64,000 nucleotides of DNA from Heterohyrax brucei. Taxonomy: Eukaryota; Chordata; Mammalia; Hyracoidea; Procaviidae. How positions within the stretch are numbered: position 1 is the stretch's first letter; the number at the start of each line of letters is the position of its first letter. The stretch spans positions 53,722,001 to 53,786,000 of the forward strand of contig CM053158.1 of NCBI GenBank assembly GCA_028571685.1. The letters run 5' to 3'. Positions 32,861 to 43,394 of this stretch are shown one piece after another. Under the pieces are notes generated by a model, which was given only the letters and a program-made list of their open reading frames with translations, was not told where the DNA came from and did no database searches. Both the position numbers and the translations under genes were made by a program.

Positions 32861-33019
32861 AACAAACAAACTCATTGCCATCAATTCCAACTTGTAGCCG
32901 TCATATAGGACAGAGTAGAACTGCCCCCACACAGTTTCCATTGAGCTTCTGGTGGACTTGAACTGCCAACCTTTGGTTAGCAGCCATAGTACTTAGCCAC
33001 TATGCCATCAGAGTTTCCA
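32861..33019 (-). mobile_element. AfroSINE
   Basis: Full antisense copy starting with an (AAAC)n tail 'aaacaaacaaacaaactc' and ending 'cttagccactatgccatcagagtttcc'. Confidence 0.85.
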
Positions 33020-33309
33020 AGTATAGGATACACATGCCCATATTGCCCTTTAAAAAAATCTTATTAAAAGGCAATATTCAAGTCCACTTTTTTACTGACT
33101 GTTTATCTTCCCGTATAACCTGTCTCTATTTCTGAAAGTAATTCCCTTTGTCTTTTCTAGCTGGCATGACTTTATTTTTTTTATGGACATGAATTACTCT
33201 AAGCCATAGTACCTACATTACAGCCAATGAAAACTGCTTAACGTTACTTTGAAGTTTTGATTCAACTAGCTGATCACTGATCTCTGAATTATCATTCAGG
33301 TAAAAAAAG

Positions 33310-33345
33310 TTCACAAAAACAAACAAACAAACAAAAAAAAAAACA
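33310..33345 (+). repeat. (AAAC)n / poly(A) tract
   Basis: 'aaaaacaaacaaacaaac' followed by a run of A's. Confidence 0.75.
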
Positions 33346-33479
33346 GCCAATCAGATTTAGCCAGAAGGAAAACCTGAAACTCCTTTCAACTATTCTTCCA
33401 AGTACATCCAGCTATCTAAGTGTCAATTGAATTAACACACTTAAATTTTTCTAAGATTTTAATTTGATAAATATTTATG

Positions 33480-33687
33480 GCAAAACATTTGTCATCTCAA
33501 CATTTATATATACAATTTGGCAGCATTTATTATGCTCACTATGTTTGTAACTCTCACCACTAACCATTTCTAAATTTGTTTATTATCCTGAACAGACACT
33601 CAGTTCCCCTTAAGCAATAACTTCCCACTCCCCCTTCCACCAACACTGATAAATCACTAATAAACTTTGATCTGTGCATCCATCTAG
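33480..33687. mobile_element. Old L1-like fragment, left part of a split copy
   Basis: 'cactcagttccccttaagcaataacttcccactcccccttccacc...' resembles an old L1 section. It breaks at the younger L1 inserted at 33700 and resumes at 36211 ('atttcatatatactggccttattt'). Confidence 0.5.
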
Positions 33688-34678
33688 TCTAGGTATTTCG
33701 GGGGGTGGATCCAAGTTGGCAGACTAAACACATATCTCCCTAAGTCACTCTGGAAACCAAGACCTGAACTGATAATTAAATGAAGTCTTTTGGACACCTA
33801 ATGAGCCCTAGGACACAGCATAGGTCTGTTAATCTGGACTTCATACCACTGAACAGAAAACTTTCTCTCTTTCACTGACCCCTGCTCTTGGCGAGTGCTG
33901 GCTTTCACAGACCACAGGTAACTTGCCACTTTAACTTTTTTTTCACTGTCTTAGCAGGCGGGCAGAGCAGGGACTTGACTAGCAGCTAATCTCAGATGCA
34001 CTGCTGGTGGGATCAGCAGACGAAATTGTCATATGTTCAGAGTCCGGCTTTGGACTGTGCATCTTGGCACCTTTGGCCTCTCTTTCCATCTCCGCTACTG
34101 AGTAGCCTTTACCGAGGTAGGAGGGGAGCTTGTGCGGGACATCATCTTGTTCCACTGGGAGGCAGATACACCCATACAGAGGCCTCAGTGGGACCTTATT
34201 CCTAGGCTAGGAGGCTGTGCCTGCCCAGACGACAGCACTTTTTTATGCAATAAAGCAGTATTCTACATAGTGTTACCTATGGCTGGGGCCCGACAGCAGA
34301 GGCCAGCAGGGCAGTAGCTTTTCTGTATTTTGAACTAGTTTATAACATCTGGGGTTGGATATAGAGTGCTTACTTTGCCAGCTGGGAAGAGGAACCTGTA
34401 CACCTAAAACCTTATTGACTTTGGAAGTTGTCAGATACCTTTTACCTTTCATTTTAATACAGCCTAGAGAAACAACTGTGATACATCCTCACAGCATCTC
34501 TCCCAGCTTTTATTGACTCACATGATGCCACCAAGGCAACAAACTCTGGGGAAAAGCTTAACCAAGAAATCACCCATGGCTTCAGAAGCCCTGCCAAAGA
34601 ACTTACCAGAAAAAGAAACCTTTCTGAAACTATTGAAAGGTGAATACAAAAGGACGATATAAGGAGCCTTCCTAGACC

Positions 34679-35400
34679 TTGTACAAAATGCAGGAGCCCA
34701 GCCCAGTGTCACAAAATGAAAAATTAAGCAAGCTGTTTGATCTGATGGAACACCAGTACTCTGAAATCCACCAGACCAAGAACAAAATCAAAGAGATAGA
34801 AAATTCAATTCAAAGCCAAGAAAACAGAATGGAACAAATGGAAAATAGACTTTCTGACTTGGAAGACAGAGCTACCAACTCCAGCATCTATGAAGAGAAA
34901 TAAGAAAAAAAGAAGCAAGAAAAATGAAGAAGCATTAGGAAGCATGTGGGACTGTATTAAGAGGAACAATCTATGATTAACTGGAGTTCCTGAACAGGGA
35001 GGGACACCTGAGAACACAGAGAGTATAGTGGCTGAGCTGCTGATAGAAAACTTCCCAGAAATTATGAAAGAAGAGAATATAGACACCCAAGATGCATATC
35101 GAACACTACTCAATATAGATCTCAAAAGAGATTCCAAGACATATTATAATCAAGCTTAACAAAATAAAACATGAGCAGAAACTCTTAAGTGCAGCAAGAC
35201 TCAAAGCAAAGCTAACATTCAGAGGGAAATCCTAGTGGGTTTCTCAGCAGAAAAAATGCTGGCACAGAGACAGTGGCATGACACATTCAATGCCTTGAAG
35301 GAGAAGAACTTCCAAACAAGAATTATATATTCTGTGAAACTATCTTTCAAATATGAAAATGAAGTTAAGACATTCACAGACAAACAGAAACCAGAGACTT
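34679..35400 (+). pseudogene. L1 ORF1 remnant
   Basis: ORF1 normally makes an RNA-binding chaperone of the L1 particle. The readable N-terminal part (34679-34901) is rich in heptad-like E/Q/N/K residues ('KIKEIENSIQSQENRMEQME') and forms the coiled coil. A stop after 'SIYEEK' ends the frame. The RRM and C-terminal regions downstream (to about 35400) can be traced only across several frames. It is non-functional. Confidence 0.7.
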
Positions 35401-35903
35401 TGTAAAAATGAAACAAAACCTACCAGTAATACTGGAAGAATCTCTCGTCTTAGAAGAACAAAACCACTAACTTTATATTTTAGGAGCAAATACAGGACAC
35501 ATCACCCAGAATCCTACTTAGTTAGGGAAGGCTGCAAAGTCAATCAAAGCTATAATAGTGAAAGAAATGGTCTAGTGATTGTATCATGAAAACTATGATG
35601 TCATCATATTAAAAAGAGGGATGTGCTACAGTCGTTATAGCCCTTCCAGATGGAAAGGAAATTAATAAGACTGGTAGTAATTAAAATTGAGTTTATATGT
35701 ACTTTGTTAAGGGAGATCTTAGGGGCAGCCATAAAGTACAATAAAGATGCAACATATCAAATTAAGAAATGTAATAGAGGAATCTCAACAACCACAAAAT
35801 CAACCCTGAAAAAGTTGAAAAATCAACTCAGAAAGAAGAATCTCCTAGAACAGATTAATAGGAACAACAGAGAAAACATCAACACAAAAATAAACGTATC
35901 ACA

Positions 35904-36198
35904 ATGACAGCACTGAACACATACCTATCAATAATTACATTGAATGTGAATGGACTGAATGCTCCTGTAAGGAGACAACGAGTGACATCTTGGATCAAAA
36001 GACATGACTCATCCATTTGTTGCCTACAAGAAACTCACCTTAAACTTAAAGATATGCACAAACTGAAAATTAAATGATGGAAGAATATATATCAATCTAA
36101 CAATGAACAAAGAAGAAGAGGTGTGGCAATACTAATTTCAGATAAAATAGATTTTAATGTAAAATCCACCATCATGGACAAGGATGGACACTATTTAT
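35904..36198 (+). pseudogene. L1 ORF2 endonuclease fragment
   Basis: The start codon at 35904 opens a frame reading 'LNVNGLNAPVRRQRVTSWIK' and 'CCLQETHLKLKD', the N-terminal apurinic-like endonuclease with its QETH glutamate. An in-frame stop (TGA) falls about 170 bases in. The sequence continues as 'ISDKIDFNVKSTIMDKDGHY' and then ends at the insertion's 3' edge. No reverse transcriptase is present. Confidence 0.75.
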
Positions 36199-36210
36199 TC
36201 TAGGTATTTC

Positions 36211-37000
36211 ATATATACTGGCCTTATTTGAAACTTCAGGCTTTCTCTTTCTCAAGCCTATTGCCAAGATTTTGGTCTTTATTTTTCTTCAGAGATCTAT
36301 TCTACAGGACTGCAAGACCTTAGAAGTGGTTAGCCAACCTAATCTCAAGGTCCTGGGGAACAATTAAGAAATAACTGCATCATAATTTTTAAAAAATACT
36401 GTAGCAAACTGTGTTTGTGTCTGGGCATATGGCCATTACACAAAACACAAAATATTTTAATCGAGTGGAAAATGTTCTCTCCAAACATCAAAAGGTCTCC
36501 AGGTCTCAATGAAAAAGAGCAGGGGCTGCAGTTCCTCTTTCTGGCCGCTAGAGTGCCATTGTCTGCCCTCAGGAGGAATGGGCTAAATGGGGCCTCTAGG
36601 CAGTAATATCTCTTTCCAAGTGTGAATTTATTCTTTCCCTCCTTGCAAGCAATTTTTACTTTTCTAGCTTGGCACATAGAACCTTGCAAGTCTCCCTGGA
36701 AGGTGACTCATATTTAAATATGAATGGGGCAGCTGACTTCTGTTATCATAAAGGGTTACATTATGTCATTGCACATTTTCAGCAGGGGTAAAAACAAACT
36801 GTTCTTTCCACACATCAGCTCCAGTGATACGTATTTGTGTGAGATCACAGGGACTTATAAAGTAGCTGAAAATTTTCCAGCTTTAAAATTAAAACCAATG
36901 TGCCATGCTTCTTAGTAATTTAGCAGCAATAACCAAAAAAAAAAAAAAAAAAACTTTGTTACCTGTCATACTGTTTGGGACTTAGTTCTGAAAACTTGAC
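36211..37000. other. No gene seen
   Basis: The first ~60 bases continue the split old L1. The rest (36270-36930) is single copy with a poly(A) run at 36934-36953. Sense and antisense frames overlap without domains. Confidence 0.4.
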
Positions 37001-37059
37001 AATAACAGTGATGACGATGCTGATCATGACAATCACTGTGGCAGTAAGCATGAACTTAC

Positions 37060-37235
37060 ATTGACCACTTACCATATATAGGCTCTGTGCCAATAGATTT
37101 ATGTGAAGGCCTCACTGCAATCCAAAGGAAGAGCTACTCTTATTTTTCTCATCTTACAGATGAGAACTCCCAAGGTTTAACAGACTTAGAATCAAAGAGC
37201 TAGTAAGTGGCAAAGCCAAGGCTTGAAAGTAGTCA
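37060..37235 (-). mobile_element. MIR SINE
   Basis: Antisense MIR: 'ccacttaccatatataggctctgtgcc...ctcatcttacagatgagaactccc...aaagagctagtaagtggcaaagccaaggcttgaa'. Confidence 0.8.
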
Positions 37236-37344
37236 GTTTGTCATGTCAATGCTTGTACCTTAAACCATTATGGTATACATTCATCCGTGTATCTTAATAA
37301 ATTATTTTCTAAGGCTCCAAGTAAAAATGTCTTGATTTTTTTCT

Positions 37345-37555
37345 GAAGCTATGATTCCTCCTGGGAGCCTTTCCTGATGGCTGACATGTTCCAAGCTCCT
37401 AGCATCATATGCATAGACATCTATTAAAATAGGCAGGGAACTGTAATTTAGCAGCCTGTCTGTCTACTGTCACTCTACATAGACTGAAAGCTCCTTGAAG
37501 ACACCATGTACTCACCTCTTACAGTGACCAGTTCCTCAGTTCTCAGTAGGCATGT
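37345..37555 (+). mobile_element. L2 LINE 3' region
   Basis: 'cctcctgggagcctttcctgatgg...agactgaaagctccttgaagacaccatgtactcacctctta...tcagtaggcatgtgg'. Confidence 0.65.
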
Positions 37556-37660
37556 GGTGTGTGATGGAAGATGAACATAATAAGCATTTGAGTTATATCT
37601 CTTTTTTCTAAGAAGAGCAGCAAAGTGAAATTCCTAGTCCTACATTCCTCTTTGTTAATG

Positions 37661-37815
37661 CTGGTGGCACAGTGGTTCACTGCTAAGTCTACTAACCAAA
37701 AGATTGGTGGTTCGAATCCGCCAGGTGCTCCTTGGGTACTCCACGGAGCAGTTCTACTCTCTGCTATGGGGTCACTATGAGTCGGAATCAACTCAACAGC
37801 ACTGGGTTTGGTTTG
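37661..37815 (+). mobile_element. AfroSINE, well preserved
   Basis: Retains CpG-bearing positions ('ggttcgaatccgccaggtgctcc', 'gagtcggaatcaactcaac'), which suggests a younger copy than most in the window. Confidence 0.85.
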
Positions 37816-37840
37816 TCTGTTTTTATACATTCCCCTTCAG

Positions 37841-38000
37841 AAATGCTGTAGTATAGTGGGTAAGTGCTATGGCCACTAAACAAAGACTGGCAGTTTCAAT
37901 CCTCCAGGTGCTTCTTGGTAACACCGTGGGGAAGTTCTGCTCTGTCCTACGGGGTTGCTATGGAACTAGAATCAACTAGACAACAATGAGTTTGGTTGGC
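37841..38000 (+). mobile_element. AfroSINE
   Basis: Second of two adjacent sense copies: 'ctgtagtatagtgggtaagtgc' to 'gaatcaactagacaacaatgagtttgg'. Confidence 0.8.
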
Positions 38001-38060
38001 TTTTTTTGTTGTTTTTCCCATATTTCTCTATATTCTGTTTCTGTTTTACATCATCCTTCT

Positions 38061-38118
38061 ATAGAGTTGCTATGATTAGCAGTGACTCAACAGCATTGGG
38101 TTTGGTTTTCTTGGTTCA
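38061..38118 (+). mobile_element. AfroSINE tail fragment
   Basis: 'gagttgctatgattagcagtgactcaacagcattgggtttggtttt' contains only the last third of a SINE. Confidence 0.65.
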
Positions 38119-38235
38119 CCACACAATTTGGAATACTATCTTAAATTCTGCCTCCTTACAAAGAGAAGTGGAAACTGCAGAAAACTTGGGTTCAAATCCC
38201 AACTCTGTGATTCACCTGATGTACATACAGGGCTT

Positions 38236-38577
38236 CGTCGGGGGCCATGAAAAAACTTCAGGCCCCAGAAAACAGGAAGTTTGGAAAGCCCTTGAAAACG
38301 CACGTGCGTGAAAACTGCCCAAACGTCACTGCCCAGCGTCACTGTCCAGGCATACTGCCTAACCAAGCATAAAACGCCACGTGCCTCACACCAGATATCA
38401 CCTGATTCTAAACCCCTTCCCTCCTCAATGTGTATATAGTCCACTATTGCAATAAAAAATTTTTTGAGGCTTGATCAGAATCTTGTCTTGCCTCCATTTC
38501 TTCGCATCTCTTGCCCCATTTTCCTTTTCACAGGTTCCTCCCCGCTCCTCCGCTGATTTGCCCCGCCGGCCGGGGCA
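38236..38577 (+). mobile_element. Class II ERV (ERVK-like) solo LTR
   Basis: About 342 bases, flanked by exact 6-base duplications GGGCTT (38230-38235 and 38578-38583), the size typical of class II retroviruses. It starts 'cgtcgggggcc' (a usual TG start with T changed to C) and ends 'ggccggggca'. Visible signals are an E-box palindrome ACGCACGTGCGT (38298-38309), two CRE-like 'cgtcactg' repeats, a TATA-like 'tatatag' near 38431, and AATAAA near 38451, followed by the 'cagaatcttgtcttgcctcc' R/U5 stretch. No internal retroviral sequence is adjacent, so this is a solo LTR left by recombination. Confidence 0.8.
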
Positions 38578-38744
38578 GGGCTTAACTTTCTTATCTCTGT
38601 TTCGTTAGCTGTGAAATATGTTCTGTAACACTACCCAACCACATTACAAGGATGAAACATAAATTAAATGACATAACGTATGCACAATGTTAGAACAGTT
38701 CTCAACACAGGGAAAGAACTTTTAAAGAGCTGGTATAGTAGTAG

Positions 38745-38945
38745 CGGAGTCCTGAGGCACATAAGCAGTTAAGAACTGCTAACCAAAAGGTTGGCAGTTC
38801 AAATCCACCGAGAGGCACCATGGAAGAAAGACCGGTAATCTATTTCTGAAAGATTACAACCATTGAGGACATAGAGGACAGTCCTACTCTGAAACACATT
38901 GGGTCACCATGAATTGGAATTGACTCAGTGGCAGTTGGTTTGTTT
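38745..38945 (+). mobile_element. AfroSINE, long-body variant
   Basis: 'ccgagaggcaccatggaagaaagaccggtaatctatttctgaaagattacaaccattgagg' defines the alternative body. The tail is 'caccatgaattggaattgactcagtggcag'. Confidence 0.85.
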
Positions 38946-39033
38946 CACTTGGATTTATAAGAGTCGTCTCAGCAGCATTACTAGCTATAGGTGTAATGGC
39001 AATCCTGTTAGTAGTAACAGTACCAAAATAACA

Positions 39034-39187
39034 AAAAATTCAAATCCACTTCTGTCAAGTTGATTCCAATTCATAGCAACATTATGGGACCATGTAGAAT
39101 TGCCCCATAGAGCTTCCAAGGAGTCCCTGATGGATTTGAACCACTGACTTTCTGGTTAGCAGCTGTAGTACTTAACTACTAAACCAC
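39034..39187 (-). mobile_element. AfroSINE
   Basis: Antisense full copy ending 'agctgtagtacttaactactaaaccacc'. Confidence 0.85.
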
Positions 39188-39309
39188 CTTTCATTTTTTT
39201 CCAAATTCATTTGCCATTTGGTACAGTATACGTAGAGGGCATAACTTCATCAATAAAAATAGAATCAATTCCCATCAAGGTATTCAATAATGTTTAAAAG
39301 TTACAATAT

Positions 39310-39545
39310 AATAATTTTTAATGTGCCAAAGACTGCTAAACATTAGTATACATTGTGTTGTTTAACCTTCATGACAACTTTTCAAGGTAAGTTGTATTTA
39401 CCTGATTGACACCTGTGAAAATAGATGTTCAGAAAGGGGAAGTGATGTACCTTAACCTCTTACCAGAACTCTTATGGCATCAGGGTGTGAACCTAACTTG
39501 CTTGTTTACTTAATAGCCTGTTCTTTCCACTAGACTGACAGCCCT
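39310..39545 (-). mobile_element. MIR SINE
   Basis: Antisense MIR: 'aaccttcatgacaacttttcaagg...agaaaggggaagtgatgtaccttaac...tcagggtgtgaacctaacttg'. Confidence 0.6.
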
Positions 39546-39559
39546 GTGAGGCAAGAGAA

Positions 39560-39875
39560 TCGACCTACTCTGTTCACCTTTGAAGTCAAAGCCTTTAGCC
39601 TGGGTCATAATTTATTTTGAAATGTATAAGGAAAAAATAAAAAGATAAATAAATCTAGAGTTTAAGCTCAATCAAAACGTATCTCTGAATTGTCAGAAGT
39701 CAATGATATTTTATATAAAACATCAATGGATAAATCAGAAGATGGATAAGATATTATACAGTAATAAGCACCACCACCACCACACCTGCTGTTTATTATC
39801 TACTATATTCATCATTCTTATGATCACCACCTTATAAGGACATCTCTAATTTTCTCAACAACTTTAAGTTAGATA
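39560..39875. other. No gene seen
   Basis: AT-rich with a short (CAC)n run at 39768-39784. No repeat family was recognised. Confidence 0.4.
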
Positions 39876-40214
39876 CTGCTTTTGTTGGATGGCATTGAGT
39901 TAGACCCGACTTACAGTCAGTTTTGTACAACAAAACAAACCCTGCCCAGGCCTGAGCCAGCCTCATAACCACTGCTCTGTTTGAACCCATGGTTGCAGCC
40001 ACTGCATCAATCCATCTTTTCAAGGATCTTCCTCTTTTTTGCTGACCCTTCGCCTTGTTCAGTATAATGTCCTTCTTTTTCTTTTTTTCCTACGAAATGG
40101 AAACATTATAATTGCTATTTTGGAGGAAGCCATACAGCAAACAAACAGTGACATCAGAACTCGAGTCCAGGTATGGGTTAGCCTAGTATCTATCTATGTT
40201 TCCCCCACCCCTAC

Positions 40215-40394
40215 ATAATTTCTTTTTTTCAGGAACAAATTTTTGGAAGCACTTACTCTGTTATTTTAGACGTGTTCTTTCTTGTTGAGTTTTAAGAGCT
40301 CTTTATATATTCTAGATGCAAATCCTTTGTTAAGCATATAATTTGCAAATATTTTCTCCCAACCTGTGACTTCTCTTTTCATATTGTAATATTG
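40215..40394 (-). mobile_element. Old L1 fragment within the inserted block
   Basis: 'cttgttgagttttaagagctctttatatattctagatgcaaatcc...gatttgcaaatattttctcccaacctgtg'-like text is an older L1 3' section in the same orientation. It lies between the two T-rich tracts. Confidence 0.6.
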
Positions 40395-40753
40395 TTTGTT
40401 TGTTGTTGTTTTTTAGTGTACTATAGATGAAGCTTTACAGTGCAAATAATTTTCCCGTTAAACAACTAGTACACATACCATTTTTTCACATTGTCTGCCA
40501 GCTTCATGATATATCACTCTCCACTTTTCAACCTTGAGTTCCCCTCTACCAATTTTTGTCTCCCCTCCTGCCTTCTCATCCTTGCCTCTGGGATGGTGAC
40601 CCCTTTTACTCATCAAAAAAAAAAAAAAGGGCCTGTCTAGTCTTTGGCTGAAGGTGAACCTTGGGAGTAACTTCATTACTGAATTAAAAGGATATCTGGG
40701 GCCAGACTTTGGGGGTTTCTGCAGTCTCTGTCAGACCACTAAGCCTGGGCTTT

Positions 40754-40788
40754 GTGTGCGTGTGTGTGTGTGTGAGAGAGAGAGAGTT
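40754..40788. repeat. (TG)n(AG)n microsatellite
   Basis: 'gtgtgcgtgtgtgtgtgtgtgagagagagagag' inside the L1 3' UTR. Confidence 0.8.
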
Positions 40789-41852
40789 GGAGTTTTGTGC
40801 TATGTTTTTCTACAGCTCTATCTGGGACCCTCTACAGTGATGCCTGTCAGAGCAGTCAGCGGTGGTAGCGTGCCACATCTAGTTGTGCTGGACTCAATCT
40901 GGTGGAGGCTGTGGTATTGTGGTCAATTAGTTCTTTGAACTAATCTTATCCTTATGTCTTTCGTTTTCTTCATTCTTCTTGCTCCAGATAAGGTGAGACA
41001 GGTGGAGTGACTTAGAAGACTGCTTACAAGCTATTAAAATCCCAGATGCTACTCATCAAAGTAGGATGTAGAACAGTTTCTTTATTCGGGACGTCCTTTA
41101 CGAAGGACCGGTCCCTTCTGACAGGTCCAAGGTACATGAGATGCAGTGTTGCCATCCTCGCTTCTAAGGAACATTCTTCCAAGATACCTTTATTCATTCT
41201 TCTGGCAGTCCATGGTGTATTCCATATTCCTTGCCAACACCATAGTTCAAAAGCATGAATTCTTCTTTGGGCTTCCTTATTCACTGTCCAGCTTTCAGCT
41301 GCATACAAGGCAATGGAAAATGCTATGATTTAGCCGAGGCAAACCTTAGTCTTCAAAGTGACATCTTTCCTTTTTAACATTCTAAAAACAGCATTTGTAG
41401 CAGACTTTCCCAGCACACTATACCATTTAATTTCTGAAGCGCTGATTCCATGGGCATTAATTGTGGATACAAGTAAAATGAAATCCTTGAAAACTTCAAT
41501 ATTTTCAACATTCTGTCTTATTGGTTCGGTTATGAGGATTTTTGTTTTCTTCATGTTGAATTACAATCCGTACTGAAAGCTGTAGTCTTCATCAGTGTCT
41601 CAAGTCTCCTTTGGCAAGCAAGTTTGTGTTATCAGCATATTGCAGGTTGTTAATGAGTCATTCTCTAACGTTGATTCCACATTCTTCATAATATACAGTT
41701 TCTCAGATTATTTTCTCAGCCCACAGATGAAATCAATATGGTAAAATGTAACCCTGATGCACACCTTTCCTGATTTTACAGTATCCTTGTTCTGTTTTAT
41801 CAGCTGTCTTTTGGTTTATGTACAGGTTTCATAGAAACACATTTAAGTTAAA

Positions 41853-42003
41853 CTCTATTGCAATCAAGTTGATTCCAACTCATAGCAACCCTATAGGAAG
41901 AGGAGGATAGCACCATAGAGCTTCCAAGGAGTGGCTGGTAGATTTGTACTGATGACCTTTTGGTTAGTAGCGGAGCTCTTAACCACTGTACCAGCAAGGC
42001 TCC
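41853..42003 (-). mobile_element. AfroSINE
   Basis: Antisense copy abutting the truncated 5' end of the RTE. It ends 'gagctcttaaccactgtaccagcaaggctcc'. Confidence 0.85.
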
Positions 42004-42037
42004 AAGAAAGATGGATATAGATATTACTGTCCCTCAG

Positions 42038-42190
42038 GAATTTCTAGTGGCACAGTAGCTAAGAGCTTCAGCTGTAAGAGGGTAGCAATTCAAATCTACC
42101 AGCTGCTTCTTGGAAATCCTGTGGACAGTTCTACTCTGGGTTGCTTATGGGATTGCTAGGAATCAGAAATCAACTTGATGGTTTGGGCTT
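42038..42190 (+). mobile_element. AfroSINE split by an L1 3' UTR
   Basis: Head and body of a sense SINE. Its tail 'gatggtttgggctt' is duplicated on both sides of the L1, and the poly(T)-like end resumes at 43339-43365. Confidence 0.85.
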
Positions 42191-43324
42191 TTTTTTTTTA
42201 ATTTTTATTTAACATGACTGAGTGAAAATACACATTCACGTATAAATTTACATGCCCACCTATATGCAGCTTCCACAGCTCTCCCTGTCCGGTGACTGCA
42301 CACTATTCCTCTCTGCTCCATACATGTCTCATCCTCCCAACAACCTCCTTTCCCATCCTCTCCGTCCACTCCCCTTCCTCCAGCCAGAGGTCAGCAAGAT
42401 GATATACTATAGATGTATAAAACTATAAAGTGCTTCCAATATATGGTCACTCTGCATTGCCAAGTCCAATCCATTCCTGTCCAAAGAGTGGACCTTTGTT
42501 ATAATTTATGGGAAAGGGCAGCATCAGGGCCAGGGGCCATGCTCTCAGAGGAACCCCAAAACCGCTGGACCATCAATTGAGGTCTTTCAGTGGAGATCTC
42601 ATGATACACCCCTTTTTATTCTTGTGTTGCCAGTGAGACTCCTCTCTGCGAGCTCCATAGTGGCTATCGCTGGTGGTGGCCGGGCACCCTCTGGTTCTTC
42701 CGGTCCCAAGTCGATGTAGGCACCCACTCTTGTGGGTCTCTCTGTCTTCTCGGTTGTCTTTACTGCATGTCATTTTGGTCCTCGGTGAGCATCCATTCCT
42801 GCTGAGTTGGGACAATTTGTTGTGTCCTCGGATGGCAGCTTGGCAGCTTTTAAGACCCCAGACGCCACTCACCAATGTGGGGTGCAGAGAGCTCTCTTAG
42901 CAAAACGCTAGTTGTGCCAATTGCCCTGGAATTCACCTAAGAGCATGGACCACCACCCCCTGCCCCAGCTACTCTGTCCTTGCAGTATTGAGTTAAGATG
43001 GAAGGAGTACTCAAGTTATGCTGAAGTCCACTTAATGTTGTTCTTGTTCCTAATGCGTGCTGTCACCGCTTTCTCCCAACTAGATTTCTAGTAACTATCT
43101 AAATTAAACCCTCCCCCCAGCCCTCCCTCTCTCCCCTCCCTTGCAGCTGTCAAAGAGTCTTTTCTTCTATACACAAGTCTGTTTTTGAGATCTTATCGTA
43201 GAGGTCTCATACAGTATTTGTCCTTTTGTCGCTGACTACTTTCACTCAACATAATATCTTCCAGTTGAAACCAGGTTCGGAGATGTTTCCTGGAATCACT
43301 GTTATTCTTTATCATTGCGTAGTG
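42191..43324 (-). mobile_element. L1 LINE, 5'-truncated 3' UTR
   Basis: Poly(T) at 42191-42199 starts an antisense L1 3' UTR, recognisable by plus-strand anchors such as 'ggcagcttttaagaccccagacgccactcaccaatgtgggg' and 'ttgtcgctgactactttcactcaacataatatcttcc'. GATGGTTTGGGCTT is duplicated exactly at 42177-42190 and 43325-43338. The 5' end is truncated. Little CpG decay suggests a fairly recent insertion. Confidence 0.85.
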
Positions 43325-43394
43325 GATGGTTTGGGCTTCTTGTTGTTATTGTTTTTCCCTTGTTCTTTCCAAAGAAATCTGTGAGTCTATGTAC

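Larger units (their letters stand above)
33688..36210 (+). mobile_element. L1 LINE with target duplications but no 3' end
   Basis: TCTAGGTATTTC occurs exactly at 33688-33699 and 36199-36210 and brackets an L1 insert of about 2.5 kb. The insert contains the 5' UTR (33700-34678), an ORF1 remnant, the inter-ORF spacer and the first ~300 bases of ORF2. It stops inside the endonuclease coding region at '...cactatttattc', where the related copy at 45600 continues. There is no reverse transcriptase, 3' UTR or poly(A). Two bases (tc) are shared between L1 and duplication at the 3' junction. Confidence 0.75.
40076..41090 (-). mobile_element. L1 LINE 3' UTR inserted into the RTE
   Basis: Minus-strand L1 3' UTR (41088 down to about 40414), e.g. 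'agctattaaaatcccagatgctactcatcaaagtaggatgtagaac' on the plus strand. It ends in an A-rich tail (40395-40416 as T-rich). A further ~300 bases (40091-40394) and a second T-rich tract (40076-40089) follow before the RTE resumes. Flanks atgtcctt and acgtcctt look like the target duplication. Confidence 0.7.
39880..41845 (-). pseudogene. RTE LINE 3' part split by an L1 insertion
   Basis: The RTE 3' UTR lies at 39880-40075. The contiguous next part of the element resumes at 41091-41845. Minus-strand coding remnants include 'GISASEIKWYSVLGKSATNA', 'SWTVNKEAQRRIHAFELWCW' and 'TPWTARRMNKGILEE', which are C-terminal reverse transcriptase and tail motifs of RTE ORF2. The catalytic YADD box reads YADN (41628-41642), so the second aspartate is lost. 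The element is 5'-truncated near 41845 and has several frame breaks. Confidence 0.8.

Noticed and set aside
37661-37740. tRNA-like sequence (A/B box) in SINE heads
   Set aside because: The head is tRNA-derived but cannot fold as a complete acceptor-to-acceptor tRNA and is followed by SINE body, so no tRNA gene is called.
38500-38583. GC-rich stretch resembling a CpG island
   Set aside because: It is under 100 bases and belongs to the end of the solo LTR.
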